Below are positions 1 through 12,203 of a DNA stretch of 64,000 nt, piece by piece. The DNA is from Strongylocentrotus purpuratus (lineage: Eukaryota > Echinodermata > Echinoidea > Camarodonta > Strongylocentrotidae): assembly GCF_000002235.5 (NCBI RefSeq), contig NW_022145604.1, positions 27,625,291 to 27,689,290 on the forward strand, in the 5' to 3' direction. The notes below the pieces were generated by a model. That model had not been told where the DNA came from. It ran no database searches and saw only the letters and a list, made by a program, of their open reading frames with translations. Numbering within the stretch: the stretch's first letter is position 1; every line of letters begins with the position of its first letter. The position numbers and the translations under genes were made by a program.

Positions 1-912
1 TCTAGACAAAGGAAAGGAATGAATATCAGGGGACTTTCCCCCAATTTCTCAACAGCTTTATGTTCTGAGTCAATGCGCTTTATACTCATGTATGTGTGGG
101 GATAATTAGGAGCATTGGCATTCTGGAATATTGGGTAAAATCAATCTGAACATCAAGCAAGCATTTTGTTGTTGTTCTGCTTAAAGTTTGAAAAATATAT
201 CATGCCAAATATGACCACATGAAAAGTGCATTGTAAAAGGATAAAATCACCAGCTCATATTCAAGTATACAAACACTGTAGGATAGGAGAAAATAAAATG
301 AAGTACCTGTATAGAAAGATTATGAATTTTGAAACTCCTAATCAATCAATTATAAATTGGCAAATTGGCAACTCTATGATTCCCTTTTAAGCAGCTTTCA
401 ATGAGTTATGATCAAGAAAAACCATCAAATCATATTTTCTTTACAATAATTAGCATTCATTATTCATGTACCCAGGCAAAGTGTAATTGAATAAGTCCAT
501 TTGATGTTTTAAAAAAATCCCTTCATCCACAACCAAGAGGCATGCTTTGAAAGATTTAAGTAAAAGCAAATGGAGCAATGCTAGCAAGGAAAATAGTATA
601 TTTGTTGTAGCCAATATTGATCAATCAGAACTTTAAAATTCTAACTCCCTTATTTGTGACTCCCATCAAATTGTTGTCACATGTTCATTGACCTGTTTAT
701 CTCTTTCTCTTTCTAAAAATTAAAAAAAAAACTTCTGAAATTCCAAACTTCCTTATCCTATATCACTCAGATTGTCTTTCACTTTCACAAGCCTATTTAT
801 CTGTGTATTTTTCTTCTAATTTATAACAATAACAACCTGATTTTAATGTGGACGTCCCATTGATTAAAACAAAAACTGTTTCAATACCTTTTCTTTTCTT
901 TGCCTTGTAACA
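1..912. other. 3' flank of sorcin, no gene seen
   Basis: AT-rich sequence downstream of the sorcin stop. On the minus strand an ATTAAA hexamer lies about 70 nt past the stop (plus 842-847) and could serve as a polyadenylation signal. A short TTGGCAACTCTATGA match near 365 is a remnant of the repeat at 2684-3223. No other coding signal was found. Confidence 0.4.
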
Positions 913-3900
913 TCACACAGACATAGTCATCGTAATGAACTGTTTATGGAATGAGGAAGCACAATAAGCAATTGATTATTCTGAATACTCAGTGACAAAT
1001 CGTCGGCCAGAAATCAGACGAGCATTAACTCCACATTGACCCAAAGCAGTTCACAGTTAATAATAATAATAATAGGCATTTCTATAGCGCAGTCTATCTG
1101 GAAATTTCAGAGGCGCATTTATTATTACCCCGGCTTTAGCCTAGCTGCCATTACAGCGCTCCAGCATTTCAAGGAATTAATACCTTCCAGGTACCCATTT
1201 ACATCACCTGGGTTGAGTTTCCTCTAAAGGTCTAGATAAACCAGGATTTCCACCTCAAATGGGCAACAATTATTGGTCTTTTCCACTCTTTCATAGTTAA
1301 AGATACTGGGTGGTATTCCGGTAGCGCGTACTAAGTTAGCGCGTACTTTAATAGTTAGTTCACACTTTTATGGAGTGCCTGTTGCAAACTAATTTACCCT
1401 GTACAGATTATTTTAATCCTTCAATGAAAAATGTCAAAAAAAATAATTTTGCAATGAAATGGGAAATAAAGATAATATGAGTATGAACTGAATTTCAACA
1501 AAGTCTTTGGTAGATCATCTTTGTCATGAATATTGAAGGAGGAAGATGAAACCTAGCATTCCATAGAAGTGTGAACTAAAATTCTTGTTTAGTCTGGACT
1601 TAGTCCTGGCTTAACTTATGAGAATACCACCGACTATGTCCCTTTTGCAGCCAACCAAATTCTGTAGAACTTTGCAGGAATTATGAATATGTCAGGCATG
1701 TCCTATCTGTGAAATTTAAACGTTAGCAGTGTCCAAATATTCAAATAATGCAAGGAACCTGTTTACTTGCTAGACTTCACTGTCAGACACTATTGAGTGA
1801 CTGACTGGCTTTTTTTTTCTTCTTTGGTAATAACATACATATAATGAGCTGTAAAGGGTACATGACCATTTGTCTACATCAATAACCCACTTCTTGTGAT
1901 GGCCAAAATTAAACTGATTGAATCTTTGCGCAGCATCAAACGTTTGACCATTCGGTACAATAGTCTGAAAATCAAGACTATTACTTATTGGCTCTATAGC
2001 TCCTAAGTCGATTTGACAACTAATAGTCGTTATTTTCCCACTTGAAGACATTTTCAAGCCCCACTTTTTTAGGGAAGTTCTAAATTAGTATTATCTTTCA
2101 AATGCCGTTTGAATTTAACCTTTTCATTTTTTGGCCTGCAAATGGGACATAGTACCTTTAAACCAAATTTGTACAGGAAAATAGTGATTACAAATTTCAC
2201 TCTGCGTTGCCAATTTGAGACTTCTTACTCATGACCAATGTAACGCGACTGCAACAGAAATAGGCTCAACTTTTTCAGAGACTTTTGGGCTTTCTGCTCA
2301 TGTACAGTTTGTAATTAAGAGCATTCTTGATTTTAAAAAATAAAATTGATAAAACATCACAAAACAGAGACACTACACTGCTACAGTTTAAAGGATAGAA
2401 GTTAATACCCCTCTGAGTTTATTAAAGCAGAAAAAAATCAGAAATGAAAGAAGTAAAAGCACAGCAATATGAAGGAAAAAGAAAAAAACAAAATTACCCA
2501 TTTATAAAATGAATTACTTGAAGTCCAGGGCCCCAAGAATACATGCAACATATTTATCCCAGTTAGAATTTACTTTTACATGTGTTTCAAAGAATCAACA
2601 TTTTGCAAATGAAATGGGTAAAAGCACAACAGCATAAAGAAGAAAGAAAATAAAAATACCCAATTATAAAGTGAATGACTTAAAGGGAAAGTCCACCCTG
2701 AAATTAAGTTAGTTTTAATAGGAGTAGAAAAATGAGAGAAACAAGTCAGTGAAAGTTTGAGCAAATTCCGATTAAAAATAAGGAAGTTAGGATTTTTGAA
2801 GTTGTGATCAATCAAACACAAATTGGCAACTCTATGACGTATCATGCGAGCTCAACTTCCATTTGCTCAGTACTAAAAAAATCTAAAATTTTCATTTTCC
2901 CTCAAGAAAAATTTCAACCATACATGCACCCTAAATATAATAATTGCAAATATGTTTCTATACTCCCCCTGCAAGGAACAAATATATATTCCGTCATCAA
3001 TAACGAAGAAAACATGATTTTATGGAATATTATGCACAAAGCAAATGAAGGAGAGCTCGTATGATAAGTCACAGAGTTGCCAATTTGTATTTGATTGATC
3101 ACAACTTCAATAATTCATAACTTTCTTATTTTCATTCAGAATTTGCTCAAACTTTCACTCACCTGATTTTCTTATTATTCTGCCTCTATCAAAACAAACT
3201 TATTTTTGGGGTGGACTTTCCCTTTAAAGTACAGAGCCTCAAGAGTCAAGATATATATGCTGGCAATGAGAAAAGCTAGAACACTAACTTGGATGTCTCT
3301 ATTGTGTTATTTTTTATAGTGGCCAATTCATCAACTTAAAAAGCAGCTTTGTCGCACCATAGATAATAATGCGTATAATATATTGACTTCCCATCAAAAC
3401 TGTACATTTTTTAAGCTGTGCATGAGATGAAAATGGCTGGTCAGGAAATATTTAAGATTGTCTCTTGTCATGTTAAGGTGAACGTGGGGATATACAAGTA
3501 GCCTTTTACCTCATCATACTGCATCATAGCGTTTCCATTCTGCTGTGTGTCTTTTCTCCTGAAGAAATCTATTGCAACAAGAGAAAAGGGAGAGCAAAAG
3601 AATGAGATGAGTTGATGCTCCTAACCATTAGGAGCCAGAGCATATAACACTGAGTTCCTATAGGAAATATATTCATTCAGATGGTCATATCTCAGCCAAT
3701 ACTTAACATATTCAATTGGTTTTCGACATATGGACATTCTTTTTGATGCTCTTTAGGAAAATGAATAAAAAAAATTGAGAAATTCTAAAAATAGATTTTT
3801 ATGACGTCACAGCTTCGGTACTCTATATAGAAAACAATGCATAAATAGGTAACCATTAGTCCCCCTTAATTGAGAGCTGATCTGATGAGATAACCACCTG

Positions 3901-6347
3901 TCCAGTGACCTTGCAGGGTGGTCTAATCCCTCATGTAAACTAATACAGATGGGCTTTAAAGATGTATAATGGAGTTTTCTTTTTAACTGTCAACGTACCT
4001 GTCAAGGCACGTAGACGCACTGCACATCCAACGAATGCATCAAACTGAATCCGACCGTTCACTCCATATCTTCTTACCAGGGCATTGATGGCGTTGGGTG
4101 ATAACCTATAACCTGCAGTATCATGAAAAGCATAATAACACAATAATTCAAGCTCGTACAGTAAGTGAGTCTAATGATCAGACTTAGTAATACACTGTTA
4201 GCAAATTTGCTCAATATCAATTGGAAAAGTATAATTTACAAAAATTACAGTCATAGAATTGCGTACAGTAGTCTTTGAAATTTGATTTGATTTTTTATTT
4301 TTTGTAATATTAAATTATCGCTACAAATGATTACAGATTCTTTACTTACACTATATATGGTCTAATTGCATACATGTACATTTATTGGTAATTAAATAAT
4401 TTGGAACAGGATACAGGATACAGGTTCCAATTAAAATATTTGGAGAATGTAACTGAACTGTTTGATTAACAATTTCTTGGTTGACTAACAAAACAAAAAA
4501 CAAAACAAAAAATCATTTCCATAAATCATTGGTGATATCAGAACAGTCCCATGACATTAACTACTGTCATTTATAATGGTTTCATTACCTTTACAGATTG
4601 ATTCGCTTCAATGAGAAAAGGGGGGGGGCAAGAAATTGAGAGGATAGAGTGAAAGAAAAGAGTAATATAAGTAGCATACCTGCATATGCTTTACATGTGA
4701 GCTAACCCTTACATTTGTGAAGGAGTTTGAATAGTTCAATGTATGCAGTAACATGATATAATCCTATATAAACTGTACATGATGTACACTATTGCCTTAA
4801 AGGTACTATGTCCCATTTGCAGGCCAAAAAAATGACAAAGTTAAATTCCAACTGCATTTAAAAGATAATACTAATTTAGAACTTCCCTAGAAAAGATGGG
4901 CTTGAAAATGTCTTCAAGTGGGAAAATGACTATTAGTTGTCAAATCGACTTTAGGGCTATAGAGCCCAAAAGTAATAGTCTTGATTTTCAGACAATTGTA
5001 CCGAATGGTCATACGTTTTATGCTGCGCAAAGATTCAATCAGTTTAATCTTGGCCATCACAAGAAGTGGGTTATTGATGTAGACAAATGCTCATGTACCC
5101 TTTACAACTCTTTTCATGTATGTTATTACCAAAGAAGAAAAAAAGCCAGTCAGTCACTCAATAGTGTCTGACAGTGAAGTCTAGCAAGTAACAGGTTTCC
5201 TTGTATAATTTGAATATGAGGACACTGCTAACATTTAAATTTCACAGATAGGACATACATGACATATTCAAAATTCCTGCAAAGTTCTACAGAATTTGAG
5301 GTTGGCTGCAAAAGGGACATAGTACCTTTAAGGTTTTGGCATTGGGATGTGACGCTGACCGACCGAACTGTTACGCCGATAACCAATGTTCTGGTCGCGC
5401 CCTTTAGCTGCCCCAGATTTTGCGATTGGATACTGAAACGAAGGGGGGGGGTCTGAGAGGAGAGAAAAAAGAGAGAGGAGGAGAGAGAGAAAAAGAGAGG
5501 GGAGAGAGAGAAAAAGAGAGAGGGGGGGGGGACAGATAAACTGAAGAGGGGAACAGATAAACTGAAGAGGAAGACAGAGAAAGAGAGGGCAGAAACAATG
5601 AAAGGAGCAAATGAAAGATCAAGGAGAGAGAGGGGGAGATAGAGAGAGATGGGGGGGGGGGTTAAAGTTGAAAAGATATGAATAAATGAACATAGACATT
5701 CAATCTTACCAAATGCAGCAAGTGCTGCTGTCAGTTCATGAGGCTCGATTTGACCCGACCTATCTCGGTCATAGGTCATGAAGGTCGTTTTCCATTGGTT
5801 GAGAACGCCCCAAAGTTCTTTGAACTCTGTGAAACCCATCTGTCCTGAATGATCTCGCTGAATGGAGGGCGATGGAAGTCAAGGAAATATGAAACATGAT
5901 ATTTCTATGTTACATCTGGAGGCCATCCACACTGTGAGCTGGGGCCTGTTTCATAAAACTTGTTATCTGTAACAACTGCTAAATTTCTATGACAAATTTC
6001 CTCTCAGCCAATCAGATGCCATGATTTCAGGAGCTTATAACAGTAGCTTTCAACTTGCTATTGATATCAAGTTTGCTCTCAGCCAATCAGATGCCATGAT
6101 TTCAGGAGCTTATAACAGTAGCTTTCAACTTGCTATTGATATCAAGTTTGCTCTCAGCCAATCAGATGTCATGATTTCAGGAGCTTATAACAGTAGCTTT
6201 CAACTTGCTATTGATATCAAGTTTCATGAAACAGGGTCCAGATTCCCGGGTCAAGGAATGAACCTCAATTTGAACAAACCTACATGTAGGACGAGCCAGT
6301 TAAAGAAACACTCTCCCAGAAACTCTGTTTTATACTCCATTAAATGA

Positions 6348-6380
<33 letters not shown>

Positions 6381-9300
6381 GATAAAAAAACTAAAAGGAG
6401 TTTTGCAATTAATTTTGATACAGTGAACCCTGTCTATAAAGACCACCCAAGGGATACAAGACAAGTGGTCTTTATGTACAATTGTACAGATTCCTTTTTT
6501 TAGTACAGGTTTCAATGAGAAACCATTTTGGAGGGAAACATTTTGGAGGGTGGTCACTATTAAAAGCAGGTTTGACTCTATTTATCACCTAATTTCCAGG
6601 AAATCTGATGACATGTTTTGAGGCCTTCCCAGAACTAATCACATGGTTTTAAAAGGATACATCAAGCATGTTGATCATTAAGGTGCAGGTCTCAAGGCTG
6701 AAGGCTGAAAAGGAAATTTTTAAAAAGCAAGAAAGAAGGGGGAAAAAAACACTGTTAGAAATACTTTTTGGCTAGATAAAACAAACAAATAGCATAGCAA
6801 TAAACAATCGTTTGTAAGTGCCATGTGCATAAAGTATAGACCAAGACAGTTCTTTACTTTACAAAGAGTATGGTTGTAATTGTGTATAACTAATGTATTG
6901 TACATGTATACAAGCAAATCAGAAAATACTATGTGAGGATAAAACTCACTTTTTTAAACATTGGTTTTTTAAACATAAGGATTATTCTATGGAAGCTAGT
7001 CTGGAATGTACTTAAGACGGCAACCAAATGATACAGTACTAATCTAAAAAGAAGACCAAAGGTAAATCTTACGCTGGTAGTTTCCCGCTATCCCACTTGA
7101 GGTCAGGCATCGCTGGAGCTCCTTCGGATCTATCTGTTGATCCTGTCAAAGTAAAGCAAAGCAAAACGGTAACAGGTATTAGCTTTGGAGAAGAAAGGTA
7201 CCGGTAGGCCTACTGTATTTGCTTTTACATTTTTGCAAATCTGTATTTTGGTGAAGTTGCATGATAGCCCTAGGTCGCCTTTCAATAAAATTTCACTCAT
7301 ACAACAGCAATAGAGTGGTGAAGTGTGACGTCATCAAAACTTTATTTTTAAATTTTTTTTCAATTGTTTCTTCATCTTCCTAATCTTTCTAGAGGGTGTG
7401 TAGTCCTGAAAAAGACTTGGTGTAGTCTTGAAAAATACTGTTGGTTATCTTTCTTAGCTTATAGTTCTAAGGAGAAATATAGCGCTTGGAGAGGATGGGT
7501 GGCGGGAGTGGATACAGAAATGGGAAGCCTATTAAACTTTATTCCATCATTAAAAAAACCTGCTGCGGTTTTGCCGTGTCATATCTGAACGAGCTGTACA
7601 AGAGAGAGAGAATTGGCTCCTAGTTTCTCTTTCATTATGTAAATGGCATGTAGATCCTGTTACTAATATTTCGTCAAATTATTGATCTGTGAAACACAGG
7701 TGATGCCTAACCGCGTCCTCGGTTCAGTTTCAGCAACATATTCAGTGTGCCTACGACAACAAAACCACAAAACTAAGGTTTATTTAGTCAAAGTATTGTA
7801 TAATTGTACGCTTGTTTGCTCCGAGGTAATGATAACAGCTCTTTCAAATATTATATTAATGGCACTAATCATTGCCTGCTTTAAAATTAATCACTTTTGG
7901 ATAACATCGAAACGTGTTACAAGAGAAATTTAATGCCATTGATTACTTCTGCTGTTTGGAATAAATAGATATAAACATAGAATACTCAAATTTGACACAT
8001 TTTTTTCCTTTTTAAACTGACTTGATTCCAAATCTTTCTGAGGTTATGCATTTAATCATTTTCCATTTTTAATGAAACAATGTTGTTCAGTTTCAGTAGC
8101 ATATTCACTGTGTGCAAGAAAGAAAAAAATCCCAAGAAATGTTTATTCAGTCAAATAGTTATGTATGAATACATGCACATGTATGATTTTCTTTGCCGTG
8201 AAGTACTTATAAATGCTCTTTCAAATAATACATTAACGTTAATTCATTGCGTGCTTTAAATCAAGTGCTAAATTTTGGTAAAAACTAAACATTTTAGGAT
8301 AACATCTATACATGATGTAAGAAAGATGTAATGTCACTGATTACTTCTGCAGTTCGGAAAAAATGATTATAATCCTAGAATGCACAATATGGCTTTTTTT
8401 TTTTAGGGTTGTGCTATTTTTGTATAGATTGGGCATGCTTATCAAATGACTTGAATAATTGAATTCTAATCTTTCTGACAAATTCTGAGGTTAATAATTA
8501 AAGTAATGTACCGGTATATAATTATTCACCTGGACAACAGTTACAACAGAACCAAATAAAAACATCATTTGATTTTTAGTTCAAGATTAGATGATTTCCT
8601 CTTTAACAAGTTTTACATGTTTGATTGTGCAATAAAATAACACTATTTCTTGAATAGGGGCCACAAAAAATGTAATGCTGAAAAACAATCTGATGACAAA
8701 ATACATGTAGTTGCAAATATTTGCCCACTCCGCCCATGTCATACTTACATGTATAGTGCATATCATTTACTTCTTGTGCCATTTCCTCTTTGGAAAATAT
8801 ATGCTTTTTCTGTTACAGAGTGTTTACTTAATTAGAGATAACAGTGTGTCACAAAAATGAGAATGAATCTAAGATTACCAAGCAACAAAATGGGGCTGAC
8901 GTCATAATACTTACAACTTACAAGAGACCTACATGCAGATTCAGTTTTTCAGTATTTTTCCACTAGATAGAATTAAAATATCTGATTGTATTCATTATAC
9001 AAACAATGACTGTGATTGTTTACCCATTACAGGCAGATCAAATAGAAAACGTCACTGGCAGTGTCAAGCCCAGTTTTATTGCCTCATGTCTATATTCTAC
9101 ATACAGTCATCCCGGCCCCCCCACTCAGAGGTCGGAATGACCGCATGCGTGTTGCCAAAATGTCCGGTAAAGGGGTACTTTTCGTGCGACAAAGTCCGGC
9201 CCGAGAATTGTAAAAAAAAGGGGTGTATTTGACTTTTCACCCGGAGATTTCTTTAAAAAGGGGGTGTTTTCTTTTTTTCTCTCATTTCTTTGGACTCCTG

Positions 9301-9942
9301 AGAAATTATTCCGAATTTAGGGGGGTACATTGAGCATTTTTCCTGATTTAGGGGGGTCTCCAAGGCAGGAAAAGCACGCGAAAAGCCCGCGAAAGGGGGG
9401 TTCGGAAATGTTGGCAGTCCTCAGATAGGGGGTGCTTTCAAAAAAGGGTACGAGCATATGCGTACCCTAAATAACACTGAGTGGGGGGGCCGGGACAGTC
9501 ATACATGATCTGTTACATGTGTATCTGTGAGGATCTAGGACTGAGTAAAATGGCCCAGGCTACATGGGTATATTGCATTTTATGAAAATGAACACACATT
9601 TTTTTTCTTTTCTAATGAACTTTATTTCAGGAAGATGATATATTAAAGGCCCACTGCACTACTTGTAGCTACTTGCGCCCTCTATATAACAAACAATGCC
9701 TAATCGATGACCATTGGTCCCCCATGGTCCTTTTTTTCTTATGTTAACTGAAAGCTGAGTTGATGAGATAATGTCCAGTGACCTTGCAGGGCAGTCTAAT
9801 CCCTCCTGTAAACTATGGCAGATAAGCTTTAAGCAATTAAAAAAATGTAATATTTCATAACATTTTACCTCAATATGATAATAATCCCCCCCCCCCCCAT
9901 GAGAAAGAGAGAGAGAGAGGGGGAGATAGATAGAGAGAGGGG

Positions 9943-9986
<44 letters not shown>

Positions 9987-9996
9987 ACAGAGAGAC

Positions 9997-10039
<43 letters not shown>

Positions 10040-10607
10040 CAGAGAGAGAGAGAGAGACAGAGAGAGAGACAGAGAGAGACAGAGAGAGACAGAGAGAGAG
10101 AGCTCTTAGACAGAGGGTAAGAGGGAAAGAGAGACAGAGCAAAATAACTAGATTTTCATTTTTTTTTTTAAATTGTATCTCTACCCAAATCTTTTGTGTA
10201 TTTATGAATCCTTCCTTTTTCAATGTAAGATACAAGTACACGCACTTGTGAATGATTTGCTTTATAAATTCTTTATCTATACCTGAATTAAGATGGAGGA
10301 TGTAAAAAAAAGAAGTGACCTACCTGTCCAGCTACACTTGCAAAATAGCCATATAACGGGTCCTGGAAGGAGAAAGATGTTTAAACTTATGATAAATTAT
10401 CGCCAGAACAAAATTATCGAGGTGAAAAGCAAATTACAATTTTTCATCTTGGACTTGGAGTCTGAGTAGCTGCTTCTATGAGGCTTCATTGTACATTATC
10501 TTCTTTTTCTTCCTCTTCCTTTTCATCTTCTTCTTCTTAACATTATATTATTTCTATCACATAGTTACCATGATCAATGTTATTATTACTACCATGCTTA
10601 TTATCAT

Positions 10608-10657
<50 letters not shown>

Positions 10658-10874
10658 CAGCTAGTACTAGTACAAGTAGTATTGGGAGTAGTATTATTAA
10701 CTATTAATATATTAGTCTATTATTATTATTATCATTGTTCTTAATATTATTAAATTTATTATCATCATCATCATCCTCATCACCAATAACACCTACCTGA
10801 CCTCCTGGTTGACCATAACCTGGCGCGCCCGGATAGCCTTGCTGAGGTTGAGCACCGTAGCCAGGGTAAGCCAT
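913..10874 (-). CDS. SRI: Sorcin, penta-EF-hand calcium-binding protein (8 coding exons)
   Basis: Calcium-sensing penta-EF-hand protein. In vertebrates sorcin is cytosolic, dimerises through EF5 and moves to membranes on Ca2+ binding to modulate targets such as ryanodine receptors. Coding exons in transcript order: 10797-10874, 10324-10362, 7073-7142, 6661-6704, 5710-5857, 3999-4112, 3510-3568, 913-939. All junctions are GT-AG and the frames join to 192 aa (human sorcin is 198). Residues 1-26 are the Gly/Pro/Tyr-rich tail. EF1 is about 37-47 (AGQDQQIDPKE). EF2 (77-88, DRDHSGQMGFTE) and EF3 (107-118, DRDRSGQIEPHE) keep canonical ligands; EF4 and EF5 are divergent, as in the family. The last exon codes only FITMTMSV plus stop, matching the sorcin C-terminus. 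Peflin and grancalcin are less likely because of the short tail and this C-terminus. An AG acceptor just upstream of the ATG implies a 5'-UTR intron. Confidence 0.93.
1308..1632. mobile_element. Palindromic DNA element with GGTGGTATTC ends
   Basis: The left end GGTGGTATTCCGG has its inverse GAATACCACC at the right end. Inner arms also pair (GTTCACACTTTTATGG against CCATAGAAGTGTGAAC). It is a nonautonomous inverted-repeat element that directly abuts, and seems to truncate, the TTAA-type element at 1633-2157. Confidence 0.6.
1633..2157 (-). mobile_element. TTAA-flanked MITE family F1, reverse copy, left end damaged
   Basis: About 525 bp, strongly similar in reverse orientation to 4801-5327. 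The right end reads GGGACATAGTACCT followed by TTAA; the other end keeps ACTATGTCCC but has lost its TTAA. It holds a 95-codon open frame (1770-2057, minus) matching the frame of the other copy. TTAA targets and short terminal inverted repeats suggest a piggyBac- or Kolobok-type nonautonomous element. Confidence 0.75.
2684..3223. mobile_element. TTAA-flanked foldback element family F2
   Basis: 540 bp between two TTAA sites (2680-2683, 3224-3227). Terminal repeats start AGGGAAAGTCCACCC. The inverted arms run roughly 190 bp each, including GTGAAAGTTTGAGC and TTGATCACAACTTCAA. It sits in the last sorcin intron. It inserted into the second copy of a local direct duplication (2452-2524 resembles 2617-2684). 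Confidence 0.75.
3800..3956. mobile_element. TTAA-flanked MITE family F4, copy 1
   Basis: Carries the family core GTGACCTTGCAGGGTGGTCT and the end GATGGGCTTTAA. The left end is degraded. It is one of seven roughly 190-bp relatives in this window. Confidence 0.65.
4801..5327 (+). mobile_element. TTAA-flanked MITE family F1, intact copy
   Basis: 527 bp with perfect TTAA target duplications (4797-4800, 5328-5331) and terminal inverted repeats AGGTACTATGTCCC extending about 25 bp. It contains a 91-codon frame (4896-5171) whose product includes LDFQTIVPNG and GHHKKWVIDVDK, also found in the 1633-2157 copy. It lies in sorcin intron 5. Confidence 0.8.
5445..5665 (+). repeat. GA-rich low-complexity tract
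   Basis: Purine-rich stretch of GAGA and GGGG runs in sorcin intron 5. Apparent open frames here on both strands are compositional. Confidence 0.85.
5943..6239. mobile_element. Palindromic MITE with GGGCCTGTTTCAT ends, expanded by a tandem repeat
   Basis: Ends GGGCCTGTTTCATAAAACTTG and CAAGTTTCATGAAACAGGG are inverted repeats, and a shorter relative lies at 55672-55824. The interior has expanded into three 75-bp tandem copies. Confidence 0.65.
6001..6225 (+). repeat. Tandem repeat, 3 x 75 bp
   Basis: Three nearly identical 75-bp units starting CTCTCAGCCAATCAGATG at 6001, 6076 and 6151. Because 75 is a multiple of three they make a spurious repeated 25-residue frame. Intronic in sorcin. Confidence 0.95.
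6347..6382 (+). repeat. (GA)n microsatellite
   Basis: Alternating GA tract next to a transposon fragment in sorcin intron 4. Confidence 0.9.
6421..6578. mobile_element. TA-flanked MITE family F7 (CAGTSAAACCTG ends), copy 1
   Basis: Begins CAGTGAACCCTGTCTATAAA after TA and ends CAGGTTTGACTC before TA. It carries the family's GACCACCCAAGGG and TGGTCTTTATGTACA blocks. Relatives occur at 32425, 33918, 35692, 48207 and 48540. Confidence 0.6.
7708..8505. repeat. Diverged tandem duplication (about 370-400 bp units)
   Basis: 7708-8060 is similar to 8085-8505. Shared landmarks in order are GTTCAGTTTCAG, AGCTCTTTCAAAT against TGCTCTTTCAAAT, GGATAACATC, CTGATTACTTCTGC and TCTTTCTGA.GGTTA. The copies have many indels. 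No coding potential is evident. It lies in sorcin intron 2. Confidence 0.65.
9111..9494 (+). mobile_element. hAT-like MITE with CCCGGCCCCCCCACTCA ends, copy 1
   Basis: 384 bp with inverted termini CCCGGCCCCCCCACTCA and an exact 8-bp target duplication ACAGTCAT (9103-9110, 9495-9502), diagnostic of hAT-type insertion. The interior holds runs of G6-G7. A reverse copy sits at 19577-19963. Confidence 0.85.
9647..9828. mobile_element. TTAA-flanked MITE family F4, copy 2
   Basis: Flanked by TTAA (9643-9646, 9829-9832). The left end AGGCCCACTGCACTACTTGT matches the right end of reverse copies (ACAAGTAGTACAGTGTGGCT). It has the core GTGACCTTGCAGGGCAGTCT and lies in sorcin intron 2. Confidence 0.75.
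9889..10135 (+). repeat. (C)n followed by (GA)n/(GACA)n low-complexity tract
   Basis: C13 run, then about 220 bp of GA and GACAGA repeats. Open frames in both orientations here are artefacts of composition. Confidence 0.95.
10604..10665 (+). repeat. (AGT)n trinucleotide microsatellite
   Basis: About 18 AGT/TAG repeats in sorcin intron 1, giving a spurious poly-Ser frame. Confidence 0.95.
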
Positions 10875-10910
10875 TACTGTATGATGGAGATCTGAAAACA
10901 AAACAGATAT
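10875..10910 (-). promoter_or_regulatory. Putative 5'-UTR splice acceptor of sorcin
   Basis: On the minus strand a T-rich tract ends in TTTTCAG 17 nt before the start codon, with the acceptor G at 10892. The first coding exon therefore probably begins at 10891 with a short UTR. The promoter and any noncoding first exon would lie further right and were not located. Confidence 0.5.
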
Positions 10911-11069
10911 ATTTCGTAGTAATAAAGGATCAATCAAATAAAAAGAGATATAGAATCTAGTATGTTCTAGAATTAAAAAGGACCAGTGTGTGTATGTGTG
11001 TGTATTGGGTTTTTGCAGACGTGTATCGATCAGATATGATTATTTACGTCTGGGGACGAAAGACGCGAC

Positions 11070-11153
11070 TCAGGTTTGAACCTGGATCCTCGGCTGAATC
11101 ATCTTGTAACTTCCAATGTTAGCTGGATTACAGGCGCACGCCACAATGCCTAG
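11070..11153 (-). ncRNA. 7SL/Alu-domain-like fragment (pseudogene or SINE head)
   Basis: The minus strand reads GTGGCGTGCGCCTGTAATCC then AGCTA, closely matching the 5' Alu domain of SRP 7SL RNA (GGTGGCGCGTGCCTGTAGTC in human). It continues with GATTCAGCCGAGGATCCAGG and a B-box-like GGTTCAAACC. The remainder of 7SL is not recognisable. It is either a truncated 7SL pseudogene or a 7SL-headed SINE. Confidence 0.45.
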
Positions 11154-12125
11154 TAAGGAATAACTCATGCCTTTCTATTCTGAGTCTTCATATGAAATCT
11201 AACATTAAGTTTGAGTGCGCACCCTTTTCTTAAGTCTTAGATAAAGAAAAATTCCTCTAGAAATCTGCTTCATGATTTTTGTCTCAACAGTAATACTGTT
11301 TGTTAAAATTCCTGTTGTTAGTATTCTTATGATTATTTAGTACCTAAATCAGGAAGACACTGTCTGTTAACTTTAGATTTCCATCCTTAAAAATTTACAT
11401 TTATTATTTACAATACATAAAATTTGATTTGATTTGAAAATCGAATCGTAGACCTAGAACTAGAAGGATAATACTTTGTATAGGTATAACGTAGTGTGCG
11501 TTGGCCTTATCTGCTTTTTGACACTTCGATCTGCATATTGCATGATAGCCACTTCAAAGTTTAAGTTTAAGGCGTTTATGTATTCAAGATAAAGAAGACA
11601 AGATCAAAACAATGAGTGAACACGGTGAAACACTGCATAGATCGATGCTAGAGTAGTTTCTTATCCGTAGTTTCTTATCCATATTTTAGTTTTTACCCGT
11701 AATTAACTTGTGCGTGAAGTTAGCGACTGTAATCTCAGATCCTCAATAAATTTCTGAAAGAAATTCACATTATGACAATGATGATCAGTAGGGACATTTA
11801 GATTGAGTGGACGAGAACACGACGAACGCGGACTGATCATGCGTGTCGACGTACTCAACTGCCCATGTTGACTACAATTAGAAATCTTTTAGATTGCACT
11901 TGACGATATACAACCATGCAGGAAGTAACACTATGAACATGACGGACAAAGAAAGAGGACAAAATATACAATTCCTCATTCTACCCTCAACAATTGCTGT
12001 GGTAGACAAAAGAACATCCCTTCACTAATATGTAAAAATGTGCAGAACAGCTACAGGTGAATATGCATGTGACACCTGCTCTACACATTTTTACATAATA
12101 GCAGGAAAGGGATGTTCCTTTGTCT

Positions 12126-12203
12126 TAGTGCTGTAACATCACGGATATCTCCAATTCCGTTTAACCGCCTGTCAAAACCGGACGGTTTTCGGTTAAACGA
12201 TTT

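Noticed and set aside
9870..10241. Long Ser/Leu and Arg/Glu frames
   Set aside because: They translate the (GA)n tract in both directions.
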